Notes: generated by a model not told the origin, from the letters alone. A stretch of 64,000 nucleotides of DNA from Companilactobacillus nodensis DSM 19682 = JCM 14932 = NBRC 107160 (GCF_000615905.1 NZ_BAMN01000003.1:1-64000), one strand, 5' to 3'. Numbered from the stretch's first letter, positions 29,409 to 38,092 are shown. A program made the numbers and translations.

Positions 29409-29439
29409 TGGATACCTAATTGGTATTCACTATTTTTTT
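29406..29439 (+). terminator. Terminator of the MerR-GNAT unit
   Basis: Stem TAGTGGATACC against GGTATTCACTA with a short loop and seven Ts. It also spans the repaired stop codon of the convergent lipoprotein gene. Confidence 0.87.
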
Positions 29440-30363
29440 AGTATCTGCTTGGATCAAATGGTTTACCATCAGAAATATCACTATTTAATGGTCGTGAAAG
29501 TTGTGCGTATTTTGTAACTGTACCGTCTGGCGATATTGCATCACCATTGTATAGAATAGTTGAGTCAAGACTTTCGAATCCGTCGGTCGTGGAGTGCACA
29601 AAGAAGCTCCATCTACAGGATATGCGGCAAAGTCATCTCTAGCTTCCATTCCCCACATATGCTTGAATAGACCGATTGCTTGTGATTCTGTAGTAATAAT
29701 GTTTTGCGATGAAGTGTCCGTACTTTGTGTAGAATTCTGTTGAGTATTAGAAATATCGTTAGATGTCGCTTGTTGATTTATATTTTGATTTTGTGTGTTA
29801 TCAGTATCAGTCGTATTTTTCACAACTGATTCATGCTTTTTAATATTGAACTTCCTAGCGGGGCCAGATTTTAAATTATCAGATGTAACGCCGTTACCAT
29901 TATATGATTTATAGAAGTAAGCTAGTTTATAGTCTTTATTCAAGTAATAATAGGCACCTTGGCCATCAAGAATATCTTTGGAAACTTTTTCAAAAATAGA
30001 ATTGATGATTTTACTTTGTCCAGGTTTAACAATCACTGTGTTCTTTTTGCTAGAAGTGACTTTGGTACTATCATCATATGGATTCAACATGACAAATTTT
30101 GACAAGTTAAATTTGACGTTGGTCTTACTCGTATTCTTGATCGTCATATCGACCAAGTAGTTAGTAGTGTCACTGGCAGTCGATTCATCTTCAGTAGCTT
30201 TGAATTTAAAGTTAACTTTGTTTCGATCCATCTTGGATAAGTCCTGATAATAGGATGTTTCACTTCTAGTATGTGAAGTTTTTGCAACACGTTTGGGACT
30301 GCACCCACTTACAAGTAGTAGCAATAAAATAGCAGTTATAATACTCCATATTTTCCTTTTCAT
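29438..30363 (-). pseudogene. Secreted lipoprotein, frameshifted near the C-terminus
   Basis: Signal peptide with lipobox LLVSGCS (Cys21), then a DUF-type beta domain (NYLVDMTIKNTSKTNVKFNL, IVKPGQSKIINSIFEKV), a Thr/Asn/Gln-rich linker, and a small C-terminal domain beginning ITTESQAIGLFKHMWG. At 29605/29606 one base is lost: the encoded ending (SLCTPRPTDS) is out of frame, while the other frame reads FFVHSTTDGFESLDS and ends GKPFDPSRY at 29438. That ending parallels the paralogue at 53173, which supports the correction. No function is known; surface localisation is expected. The signal and first two domains are unaffected. Confidence 0.8.
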
Positions 30364-30465
30364 AATAAACTCCTCCTGAATATTTACATACTTTATTTTA
30401 CTACTTATACAGCTTTTTATACCTAATATTAATATAAATGAGTAATATAATATCTAATATTGCAA

Positions 30466-30495
30466 ATAAAAAAACGAATACCAAACGGTATCCGC
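30466..30495 (-). terminator. Terminator of the DUF975 gene
   Basis: Minus-strand hairpin CGGATACC/GGTATTCG with a 4-base loop and a run of seven Ts. Confidence 0.82.
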
Positions 30496-30500
30496 AAAAA

Positions 30501-31262
30501 TCATTTCAATAATTCAGGGTTTTGATCGACTAAGTCTTTGTAGAAGTTAGCTAATGTCAGTGTGTAATATGGGTACAACCATAACATGTACAGCGCCAAT
30601 AAAAGTGTGCTGATAAAAGTGGATAGAGTACCGAACGGAGCTCCGATCGAAGAAATGATACCACCTAATATCCACCAACCGATAAAGCTCAGTTGAAGTA
30701 CAAAATAACGCCATTTATTACCGTCCATTAATCTACGACTAATAGTAATGTAGTCAGTCAATGAACGATTTTCGCCTAAACCTTTGTCATTTAAATCTTT
30801 GTAGACGAAGTAAGTTTGTGAATAGGAAAACGTCTTGATGATACCAGGTACGACCAATAGTAATGACCAAAAGAACGTGAAAATATTGATTAGAAGATAG
30901 GTAACGATTAATTGCCACCAGTTGGGATTTTTGAAGTAGGCGAAGTTACTTGGTAGTGGATCGAAGTCTGCCTCGGGGTCCCTTAGCCAATCTAGGCCTT
31001 GGAAATTAGCTGATTGAGTAATCAGTAAGAACAGTATTCCAATGGCAAGACTGGACAAAAGAGTCATGGAAAGACTGCGTAGTAGATAAAACTGATCCAT
31101 GATAGATGTCGAGATGAGTTGGGAAGTATATTTACCAGTGAATTGTGTAAAGATGAGAACAAACATGGGAAGCATGAATAATAGAGTTGCCTTCTTGCGG
31201 TCGCGATGAAGTAGGTCTTTAACAGTACGCTTCAATTCATATCTGGAGCGATAGTTTTTCAT
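30501..31262 (-). CDS. DUF975 family integral membrane protein
   Basis: 253 residues with about six membrane segments. It matches the DUF975 pattern seen widely in lactobacilli: a short basic N-terminus, a VVPGIIKTFSYSQTYFVYKD segment after the third or fourth helix, and the SRRLMDGNKWRYFVLQLSFIGW motif that defines the family. No function is established. Single gene with its own terminator. The roughly 200-bp AT-rich region upstream (31263-31467) holds the promoters of this gene and of divergent proC, but no convincing boxes beyond that were found. Confidence 0.85.
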   Translation of the reverse strand: MKNYRSRYELKRTVKDLLHRDRKKATLLFMLPMFVLIFTQFTGKYTSQLISTSIMDQFYLLRSLSMTLLSSLAIGILFLLITQSANFQGLDWLRDPEADFDPLPSNFAYFKNPNWWQLIVTYLLINIFTFFWSLLLVVPGIIKTFSYSQTYFVYKDLNDKGLGENRSLTDYITISRRLMDGNKWRYFVLQLSFIGWWILGGIISSIGAPFGTLSTFISTLLLALYMLWLYPYYTLTLANFYKDLVDQNPELLK

Positions 31263-31467
31263 AATTGTTTCTCCCTAATTAATTTTTGTATATATTTAGC
31301 ATATCTTAAATATTACTAATTATCATTGAAAACATTGTATTATTACAAATTTGTTCACTATCTATTTTGTATATTGATATTTATTCAATTAGTTTTCCAT
31401 TTTTATTAAATTTGTATAGAATATGAAGGATAATAGAATCAACGAATACTGAAAAGGGGTATTAGAT

Positions 31468-32235
31468 ATGATTGGATTTATTGGTGCAGGTAGTATCGGT
31501 GGAGCTGTGATCACAGGCTTGGTCAAGAATGGTTATGATGAGAATGAGATCATCGTTAAAGGTGGCAAATCAAATCGTACTAAGGACCTACAAGAACATC
31601 TAGGCTTCAAAATGGTTCAAAAAATCAAGCAGATGGAAGACGCTGATCCAATTTTTATCGGCGTTGGTGCAAATGCCTTGGACAGTGTGTTGTCAGAATT
31701 GAAGTCGATCAGTAAAGACAAGCTGGTTGTTGCCTTCACTGGTAGTGCAACAGTCGCAAAGCTCAGACAAGCATTGCCTGATGCTAAGGTTGCTCACGCC
31801 ATCCCTAATACACCGGTCAAAGTTGGTGCTGGATTCACGGGTATCACTTATTCTGAAAAATTCACTGCTGACGAGAAGAAAAAAGTTGCTTCTGTCATGG
31901 GTTACACCGGTCAATTAGTTGAAGTACCTGAACCACAATTGGGTATCTTGGGAACAGTTGCCGGTTGCAGTCCCGCATTCTTAGACCTATTCATCGAAGC
32001 TTTGAGTGATGCAGGTGTCAAGCATGGACTTGATCGTAAATTGGCATATGACGCTGCTATTGGTATGGCACTTGGTACTAGCAAGTTAGCTTTACAATCT
32101 GACTTGAACCCATCAGCTTTAAAGGATGAAGTTACATCTCCAGGTGGTTCAACAATCAAAGGTGTTGCTGCTTTGGAAGAATACGGATTCCGTAACGCCG
32201 TTATAAAAGCGGTTGATGCTGCTGAAGGTGAATAG
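31468..32235 (+). CDS. proC: Pyrroline-5-carboxylate reductase
   Basis: Last step of proline synthesis: reduces pyrroline-5-carboxylate with NAD(P)H. The Rossmann motif is at the N-terminus (MIGFIGAGSIGGAVITGL), VAHAIPNTPVKVGAGFTGI follows at about residue 110, and the family signature SPGGSTIKGVAALEEYGFR is near the C-terminus. 255 residues, intact. AAAGGGG lies 9 bases before the ATG. The last step of proline synthesis is here without proA or proB nearby, so precursor may come from elsewhere in the genome. Confidence 0.94.
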   Translation: MIGFIGAGSIGGAVITGLVKNGYDENEIIVKGGKSNRTKDLQEHLGFKMVQKIKQMEDADPIFIGVGANALDSVLSELKSISKDKLVVAFTGSATVAKLRQALPDAKVAHAIPNTPVKVGAGFTGITYSEKFTADEKKKVASVMGYTGQLVEVPEPQLGILGTVAGCSPAFLDLFIEALSDAGVKHGLDRKLAYDAAIGMALGTSKLALQSDLNPSALKDEVTSPGGSTIKGVAALEEYGFRNAVIKAVDAAEGE

Positions 32236-32392
32236 TTAATTAAAGTCTGAAGTCACGTAGTATTTTTTCACGATTGGCTAAGGACTTTTTTTCTACGCCG
32301 AATTCGCAAACGTAATTTGTGAACAACAAATTTGGTGGTGTCCTGTATAATAATATAGAATTAAAGAAATAATTTTGAGGGGTTTATAGTAA

Positions 32393-32983
32393 ATGCAAAA
32401 AAGAAAAGCCTACCGCATTGCTATTCTAGGTATCTTGATGGCGATTATCTTCGTTCAATCACTGGTACCATTTTTAGGTTTCATTCCAACTGGTTTCATC
32501 AATATCACAATAATTCATATAACCGTAATTGTGGCAGCGATAGTACTTGGTCCCAAAGACGGAGCTATCGTTGGCCTTGTTTGGGGACTGGGTACGATGG
32601 TTCGTGCTTTCACCAGCCCAACATCGATCATTGATACGACTGTCTTTACTAATCCAATTGTCGCCGTGTTACCACGGGTTATTGTCGGATTAGTGGCTGG
32701 ATATATTTATCTGGCGTTGAAGAATCGTTTCAAGAAGCGCATGGTCTCAATGGGAATCGCTGCCGCCGTTGGTTCATTGACCAATACACTACTGGTCTTG
32801 GGGTTAATGCGTGTCATGTATGCGAGTGCCTTGTCACAGGCTTATACGACCCAGACTGACTTACTAAATAAATTATTATTGATTATCATCGGAACTAACG
32901 GAATACCGGAAATGATTGCAGCAATAATTATTGCTCCAGCTATTTCGGCAGCCATTTTGAAAGCTAATAAATTTTTAGATTGA
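32393..32983 (+). CDS. ECF transporter S component (vitamin-specific, PanT/DUF3816-like)
   Basis: Six-helix substrate-binding subunit that joins the shared EcfAAT energy module. 196 residues, with the usual N-terminal basic segment before helix 1 (AYRIAILGILMAIIFVQSL), the LGFIPTGFINITIIHITV segment and a glycine-rich VLGPKDGAIVGLVWGLG. The pattern is closest to the pantothenate-type S components, but substrate cannot be fixed from sequence. No riboswitch that would name the vitamin could be recognised in the 157-bp upstream gap. A GAGGGG site precedes the ATG. Confidence 0.8.
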   Translation: MQKRKAYRIAILGILMAIIFVQSLVPFLGFIPTGFINITIIHITVIVAAIVLGPKDGAIVGLVWGLGTMVRAFTSPTSIIDTTVFTNPIVAVLPRVIVGLVAGYIYLALKNRFKKRMVSMGIAAAVGSLTNTLLVLGLMRVMYASALSQAYTTQTDLLNKLLLIIIGTNGIPEMIAAIIIAPAISAAILKANKFLD

Positions 32984-33003
32984 TTAGGTATAGAACCAAA
33001 AAA

Positions 33004-33046
33004 ATAATCGTCACCAGAAATCATTTGATTTCTAATGACGATTTTT
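33004..33046. terminator. Bidirectional terminator between the ECF gene and gatD
   Basis: Long hairpin: AATCGTCA paired with TGACGATT, then AGAAATCA paired with TGATTTCT, with A and T runs on both sides. Confidence 0.85.
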
Positions 33047-33720
33047 TATTTGGCTGTAGCAGCCATGCGTTCTTTATGTGAGATAACAATTTTATCTGCG
33101 ATTGCACGAGCAACATTTTCATTTTTTAAAATAGGACCATGTGAGTAACTTCCAATAGTATTCTTGTAACGCATACCTTCGTTACCCTCTTCAGGATTGT
33201 TTCCGTAGCCTTCGATCATCTTGCCGAATGGCTTCAACATAGTCTTATCATCGAAATAAGTACGTCCAGAATGGTTTTCAAAGGCGCGGACCTTACCCCA
33301 TTCAGTTTCGTACTCAGTATCACCGATCATACGGCTGTCAGCTTTGAAAATAGTGTGGAATGGTAAAATATCCAATCCCTTGATTGTTTCGCCGCCTGAA
33401 GTTTCGTAGTAGGCACCTAAGAATTGGTAACCGCCGCAGATGCAGAGCATAGGTTTATTGGCATTGATATATTTGTCGATCGTATCTTTGTGACGGACCA
33501 AGTCTTTGGCAACGACTGATTGTTCGAAATCTTGACCACCGCCCCAGAAGACGAAGTCATAGTCAAAGGTGTTAAAATTATCACCTAAGCTAATATTATC
33601 AACTTGAGTGTCATAACCTTGTTCTTTGAGTAGGAAGGCGAGGATCTTAACGTCACCGCTATCTCCGTAAGTATTCATTAAATCTTCGTATAAATAAGCA
33701 ATTTTGATTGTTTCAGGCAT
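33046..33720 (-). CDS. gatD: Lipid II isoglutaminyl synthase, glutaminase subunit GatD
   Basis: Class I glutamine amidotransferase that supplies ammonia to MurT for amidating the D-glutamate of lipid II. CobB/CobQ-type fold: nucleophile cysteine in LCICGGYQFLG (about residue 92), preceded by FVFWGGGQDFEQ, and the histidine in SYSHGPILKN (about 190). 224 residues. The start at 33720 follows TTGGAGAAAATT. GatD normally lies next to murT; here its neighbours are pepC (divergent) and the ECF gene (convergent), so murT must be elsewhere. Confidence 0.87.
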   Translation of the reverse strand: MPETIKIAYLYEDLMNTYGDSGDVKILAFLLKEQGYDTQVDNISLGDNFNTFDYDFVFWGGGQDFEQSVVAKDLVRHKDTIDKYINANKPMLCICGGYQFLGAYYETSGGETIKGLDILPFHTIFKADSRMIGDTEYETEWGKVRAFENHSGRTYFDDKTMLKPFGKMIEGYGNNPEEGNEGMRYKNTIGSYSHGPILKNENVARAIADKIVISHKERMAATAK

Positions 33721-33778
33721 AATTTTCTCCAATGTGATTATAACTATTGTAATATATTTAGTTAATGAGGTGATTAAG

Positions 33779-35101
33779 TTGACTAAAGAAATTAATAAAA
33801 AGATTCTAGCAGATTTTCAGGAAAACTTACATCAAGACGCTTCGAATAATGTCTTGAAGAATGCAGTTGCACAAGTAGGTATCTTCCAAGCTGCTCAGAA
33901 TATCAATGCTAAGAGTAAATTAAATCCAACTTTTAACGTTGAAGTTCCAACTGGAAAAGTTTCAAATCAGAAACGTTCTGGACGTTGTTGGCTGTTCTCT
34001 TCACTAACAAATTTGCGTACAGAGTTCGCTATGAAGTACAACATGAAGGATTTTGAACTATCTCAAAATTATATCTCATTTTGGGACCGTTTGGAAAAAG
34101 CTAATTATTTTTATCAAGGAATCATCAAAACGGCAGCTTTACCAATTACTGATCGTAAGGTAAATGCCCTGTTCAGTCATCCAACTGGTGACGGCGGCTT
34201 CTGGCAATATGCGACTGACTTGATTAAGAAGTATGGCGTCGTGCCATCATATGCGATGCCAGAAACAGCTGTTTCTAATGATACTTCAGCATTTAATTCA
34301 ACGATCGGTATTATGTTGCGTAAGAATGGTATCGAGCTTCGTGAACTAGTTAATGCTGGTAAATCTGAGACTGAGATCGACCAACGTATTGAGGAAATGT
34401 TGACAGAGGTTTATAAGGTCTGTGTTTATTCATTTGGACAACCACCGGTTAAGTTTGAATTATCACTGCGTGATGATGCTGGTAAGTTGATCGAGGAACC
34501 AAGTATTACACCTAAGGAATTCTTCAAACAGTATTTCACAATGAACTTGGACGACTATGTTGATATTATCAATGCACCACAAGCTGCTAAGGAATATGGC
34601 AAGTTGTATACGATCGATACTGAAGGTAATATGGTTGGCGGTAGTTTGACGACATTCTTGAATTTGCCAATGGATCGTTTAAAAGAAATGATGATTGCCC
34701 AATTAAAGGGAAACGATACCGTTTGGTTTGGTAATGATGTTGGTAAGCAGTCACAACGTACCAAAGGGATGCTGTCAGGTGACTTGTATCAAACTGATCA
34801 ACTCTTTGGAATTGATACTAAGATGTCTCGTGGCGAAGCTCTAGACTACAAAGAAGCTACTATTTCACACGCGATGACTATGACTGGTGTAAATGTCATC
34901 AATGACCAACCAAATCGTTGGAAAGTCGAAAATTCATGGGGTGAAGCCAATGGCAACAAAGGCTACTTCATGATGGACGATGAGTGGTTCAATGATCACG
35001 TGTATGACGCCGTTATAAACAAAAAATATTTAACAGCTGATGAGTTGAAAATGTTAAATCAAGAACCAATCGTCTTGCCAGCTTGGGATTCGATCGGATA
35101 A
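33779..35101 (+). CDS. pepC: Aminopeptidase C (bleomycin hydrolase family)
   Basis: Cytoplasmic C1-family cysteine aminopeptidase used by lactobacilli to finish casein peptide breakdown. Catalytic residues are visible: Cys70 in RSGRCWLFSSL, the histidine in TISHAMTMTGV and the asparagine in VENSWGEANG. About 440 residues, full length. The start is TTG at 33779 with GAGGTG 8 bases upstream; the 25 codons before it in the same frame include the intergenic region. Divergent from gatD. Followed by a strong terminator. Confidence 0.94.
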   Translation: MTKEINKKILADFQENLHQDASNNVLKNAVAQVGIFQAAQNINAKSKLNPTFNVEVPTGKVSNQKRSGRCWLFSSLTNLRTEFAMKYNMKDFELSQNYISFWDRLEKANYFYQGIIKTAALPITDRKVNALFSHPTGDGGFWQYATDLIKKYGVVPSYAMPETAVSNDTSAFNSTIGIMLRKNGIELRELVNAGKSETEIDQRIEEMLTEVYKVCVYSFGQPPVKFELSLRDDAGKLIEEPSITPKEFFKQYFTMNLDDYVDIINAPQAAKEYGKLYTIDTEGNMVGGSLTTFLNLPMDRLKEMMIAQLKGNDTVWFGNDVGKQSQRTKGMLSGDLYQTDQLFGIDTKMSRGEALDYKEATISHAMTMTGVNVINDQPNRWKVENSWGEANGNKGYFMMDDEWFNDHVYDAVINKKYLTADELKMLNQEPIVLPAWDSIG

Positions 35102-35141
35102 TAAAAAGAGGATGTGACTTGAGTCGCATCCTCTTTGTTTT
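35102..35141 (+). terminator. Terminator of pepC
   Basis: Stem AAAGAGGATGTGAC paired with GTCGCATCCTCTTT around a 4-base loop, then a T-rich run. Confidence 0.9.
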
Positions 35142-35153
35142 TGAAATAAATTT

Positions 35154-35800
35154 TTAAATTAAAGCCGGTTTACCGTAGAGATAACCTTGCTGAATACTAA
35201 TGCCAAATTTCTTAGCTAGAATTTGATCAGCCTTATCTTCGACACCTTCTAGTACCATGCTAAACGGTACTTTTTAGCCATGTCGACCCAAAAAGATAAA
35301 GATTCGGGAATCTTTTCGGCCTTGCCACTCATACGTAAGTTTTGCATGGCAAATTTGATTTGATCAACGTAGGGTAATATATGTTTTACGTTGTTATAGG
35401 TGTTTGATCCAGTACCAACGTCATCCAGTACAACGTCGATATTGTATTGATGAAGCAAGGTACTTATTTCCTGAATTTCGGGTAGGGTTGGAGCTTCAGT
35501 CAATTCGATCGTTAATGCTGCCGGATCGATGCGTTTTTTTAACGTGATAATTGCTCCAAGAGTTAGAGGATCGCTGGCTTGCTTTTGATTCAAATTGAAT
35601 GCCAGGACGATATCGTGCAATGCGGTATTTAATTTTACAGCAATTTGTTCCAGAAGTTTTGCTTGGTCTGCGATTGAAATAGCTGTGAAATCTTCAGGTA
35701 GTCTCCATGATCCGCCTTCATCAGTTCTAAGCAAAAGTTCATAACCAAAGATAGAATTATTCTCCTCATTTACTTGTGGTTGAGCAAAAAATCGGTACAT
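35154..35800 (-). pseudogene. EAL-domain protein (cyclic-di-GMP phosphodiesterase family), frameshifted
   Basis: A stand-alone EAL domain of about 215 residues. Motifs in order: FGYELLLR (the ExLxR motif), LAFNLNQKQ (the N of the metal site), TIELTEAP, VVLDDVGTG (the paired aspartates) and, after the break, MVLEGVEDK (the EGVE motif). The usual lysine motif VKID reads IKFAMQ, so activity is uncertain. At 35262-35264 one base of a T run (minus strand) is missing; the frame then ends at YRLAWY instead of continuing YRFSMVLEGVED to a stop at 35154. The start at 35800 follows AAGGGAG. No GGDEF protein lies in the window. The break may be a sequencing error. Confidence 0.82.
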
Positions 35801-35867
35801 AGACGTATCTCCCTTTTTCATCAGATATTTGGTGTTGTTTATTAAAAATAATTGTAGTCTTATTGCC

Positions 35868-35902
35868 GTTTTTCAGCAATAAAGCATACTGCTGAAAACG
35901 CT
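35868..35902. other. Hairpin in the region upstream of the EAL gene
   Basis: CGTTTTTCAGCA and TGCTGAAAACG form a stem around an 11-base loop. It lies in the 206-bp gap between the TcaA-like gene and the EAL gene, both on the minus strand, with smaller palindromes (GGCAAATTGCC near 35933) beside it. It could be part of a 5' leader; no T run is present, so it is not a simple terminator. Confidence 0.4.
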
Positions 35903-36006
35903 TGTTGGAGTGCAGTTAGCCATGGCAAATTGCCAATTAAACCGCTCAGGACAAATATACACCCATAGAGGGTTTTTCTTCAAATAAAAAAGCTCGATTG
36001 CCCGAC

Positions 36007-36690
36007 TTAAGGACTAGGGGTATGTTTCATTGTTACTTCCACATCAGTTTCGTTACACTGGCCTGAGATTGGCACAGTTATATTTCGAGTTTTGTTTAGT
36101 TTGCCTGATTGGTCAGTGACATCCACGGAATACAATCCAGGATAACTTTTCTTTAGATAATATTCATCGCCAGATTTTTTTGCCGCAATATTTTTACCCG
36201 CAATTTTGAAGATCGGTTTGTTAAGATCTGTTTCAACTAAGATATTTCTTTTTTTGAGTGCTATTCGGTACCTTAGAAAGACCCCAAAGTATCTGCCAGC
36301 GCTGACGACTTGAAAGTTACTGTATGAACTTTCGTGTTCAATAATAGTTTTTATCTGAGCGGTTGCATTATTATCTTTATTAAATAGACGTTTTAGAGGT
36401 TCAAGTTTTTTATCAGTAATTGATTTACCATCAGCTGTGATGACACTCTTGGACATCTTGGCAGGGACGCCGCTGGTTAGATTATCAGACAAATTATCTA
36501 GTTGCCGTTCCTTACCGTAGTACCAAGAACCCTCGAAGTAGCCAAATATTAGAATCATGATGGCAAGTACAATAGAAAGAATTATTTTACGTTTCTTGTT
36601 TTTTATGGGTTTCTTAGGTTCTATGGCTTCCTTAGTCTCAATTTTTATTTCTTTTGTCTTTTTTTCGGAGGAATCTTCTTTATCAGTCAT
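36007..36690 (-). CDS. TcaA/YvbJ-like membrane-anchored protein
   Basis: 227 residues: a charged cytoplasmic tail (1-33), one membrane helix (IILSIVLAIMILIFGYF, about 34-50) and an extracellular domain. The region SWYYGKERQLDNLSDNLTSG and DKKLEPLKRLF resembles the first TcaA-type domain that follows the helix in teicoplanin-resistance-associated TcaA proteins. The N-terminal zinc ribbon of full TcaA is absent and the protein is shorter, ending in VTMKHTPSP. A role at the cell envelope is likely, and no more can be said. Upstream is the structured intergenic region 36691-37284. Confidence 0.6.
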   Translation of the reverse strand: MTDKEDSSEKKTKEIKIETKEAIEPKKPIKNKKRKIILSIVLAIMILIFGYFEGSWYYGKERQLDNLSDNLTSGVPAKMSKSVITADGKSITDKKLEPLKRLFNKDNNATAQIKTIIEHESSYSNFQVVSAGRYFGVFLRYRIALKKRNILVETDLNKPIFKIAGKNIAAKKSGDEYYLKKSYPGLYSVDVTDQSGKLNKTRNITVPISGQCNETDVEVTMKHTPSP

Positions 36691-36880
36691 AATTACTTCT
36701 CCCTATCAAAGTTAATATTTTGATTAGCTGGGATCAGAAGCCATTTTTATTTTGGCTTCTTATAGGAGTTTGTAATCTTTTTATGAGCGGTTGTCGAATT
36801 ATTTGTACTGAGATTTGGGGATGAAAAAAAGATGCATTTCTGCATCTTGGGTTGGGTGTATTTTGATTTCGTTCCGCTAG

Positions 36881-37028
36881 GAAGATACGGTGTCCGTGGG
36901 AAACGGTCATAGCCAAAGGGCGGTCTATGACCTCGTCTTGAAGCCGCAGACCACGTCTTCAAGGTCGTCCATGCACTGAGCCAGCCAAAGACGCTGGCTA
37001 ACTGCATTGACACGGACACCATATCTTC
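36881..37028. repeat. Structured element A, copy 1
   Basis: A multi-hairpin element. The outer stem is 36881-36898 with 37011-37028 (GAAGATA and GGTGTCCGTG, broken by a single mismatch). Inside are three hairpins: GGTCATAG/CTATGACC (36905-36932) with the 12-base loop CCAAAGGGCGGT; CTTGAAG/CTTCAAG (36937-36963) with CCGCAGA in the loop; AGCCAGC/GCTGGCT (36979-36999). A second copy lies at 61566-61673, with the first loop conserved (CCAAANNGCGGT) and different, still paired, stems. It occupies the middle of the 594-bp gap 36691-37284; 36691-36871 has nothing recognisable. Strand of transcription is unknown. Confidence 0.75.
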
Positions 37029-37091
37029 ATGGCTCCACTAAATTTACCTAGTCACCATATTATTATTACGGTTGTGATTTAGGCTGTAGCT

Positions 37092-37275
37092 TAGCTGGAG
37101 AGTATCAGTGATGGAACCAGCTGTGAAAGTTTTGTTAGGTCGGCGATTTATCCGGCCTTACAAAACGGACGAACTTTAAGATTTGCAAAGCAAAGCTTAA
37201 AGTCGAAGCCCCAGACCGTACTAAGGCTGGGGCTGGTCCCACAGCAGGTGGAGTCACTGATACTCGGAAGCGGAA
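37092..37275. repeat. Structured element B, copy 1
   Basis: Bounded by TAGCTGGAG and CGGAAGCGGAA. Stem P1 is 37100-37111 with 37254-37265 (12 bp, perfect); P1b is 37117-37125 with 37240-37248 around an A-A mismatch. Three hairpins branch inside: P2 37129-37166 (15 bp), P3 37173-37203 (ACTTTAAG, TTTGC, loop AAA and complements) and P4 37207-37234 (AGCCCCAG/CTGGGGCT). The homologue at 61792-61940 keeps the ends and P3 sequence but has different paired P1 and P2. It lies 63 bp from element A, between that and the stop of the next gene. A conserved RNA or cruciform-forming repeat; family unknown to me. Confidence 0.78.
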
Positions 37276-37284
37276 TAGAAAAAA

Positions 37285-38025
37285 CTATTTAAAACTACTT
37301 TCCTCACGTTCACGTTTTTGTGGAGCGGTATCTTTTAGAACACTCATCTTAAGCAAAGCGATAGCGGTCAAACCGATTGACGATAGGAGACCCATGTAGA
37401 ATCCAGTGTCGATCATACGCTTGATGATAACGTTGCTGCCACTAGCGATATAAGCAATGATATAAAAGGCAGCTGGGAAAATCGAGCAAACCAATAAGAT
37501 AAGATTGTTATATTTTTTGAATAGTTGTGAAATGGCACCGATAAAGGCAAAGATAATTGTGATTAAAATAGCATATTTGCCATACTCAATGTATTTTGAT
37601 GGTGTACTTGATTTGGTCAGTAGCATACCAATATCAAATAATGTTAAGCCACTCTTGTGTGAAATCGAACCGATTGAGGCCATCATATTGCTGTCGAGAT
37701 TTAATTTGTTAACAGTTGAGTCAATTGTTAAAACAGGTAACCTAAAAATTGAAAGCATATTTAGAATGAAGGCGATGGCTTCCATAACGAAGAAGTCCTT
37801 CGTTGTAACGACTGATTTATCCAATCGCTCTAGGCCTGTAACCTTAGCTAGATAGTCGTTTGATGGTACTTTTTCACCGCTGCTCTTAGTGTAGATCATA
37901 CCTAGAATAAACAATTCTATAATGATGGCGGCTATGCCGATCAAAGTATTTATAATACAAAATAGGATAGCAATGATAACGTAAATAGCTATCAAGACCG
38001 GATTATTTTTAATGAATTTTGACAT
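37285..38025 (-). CDS. Hypothetical multi-pass membrane protein
   Basis: About 246 residues with six hydrophobic segments (for example NPVLIAIYVIIAILFCIINTL, AIIIELFILGMIY, AILITIIFAFIGAISQLF and LILLVCSIFPAAFYIIAYI). No conserved family recognised. The start at 38025 follows GAGGGGG about 12 bases upstream, a slightly long spacing; an upstream in-frame start at 38079 lacks a ribosome site. It is followed on its strand by element B with no separate terminator, so its transcript may run into that element. Confidence 0.6.
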   Translation of the reverse strand: MSKFIKNNPVLIAIYVIIAILFCIINTLIGIAAIIIELFILGMIYTKSSGEKVPSNDYLAKVTGLERLDKSVVTTKDFFVMEAIAFILNMLSIFRLPVLTIDSTVNKLNLDSNMMASIGSISHKSGLTLFDIGMLLTKSSTPSKYIEYGKYAILITIIFAFIGAISQLFKKYNNLILLVCSIFPAAFYIIAYIASGSNVIIKRMIDTGFYMGLLSSIGLTAIALLKMSVLKDTAPQKREREESSFK

Positions 38026-38067
38026 TTTTTTAATTTTCCCCCTCAAGGATACAATAGTAATAGTATC

Positions 38068-38092
38068 AAAAAAGAGCACCTCTGTGCTCTTT
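38068..38092 (-). terminator. Terminator of the ElaA-like gene
   Basis: Minus-strand hairpin AAAGAGCAC/GTGCTCTTT with a 4-base loop and a T run. Confidence 0.87.

Noticed and set aside
32236-32392. Vitamin riboswitch upstream of the ECF S component
   Set aside because: No conserved THF, TPP, FMN or preQ1 core could be recognised, and no terminator/antiterminator pair is visible.
36734-37022. Two short reading frames on the minus strand across element A
   Set aside because: They are a by-product of the stem-loop sequence, have no ribosome site, and copy 2 of the element cannot encode the same peptide.
36691-37284. Insertion sequence remnant
   Set aside because: No transposase fragment, terminal repeat pair with target duplication or IS-like frame is visible; the region consists of paired stem-loops.
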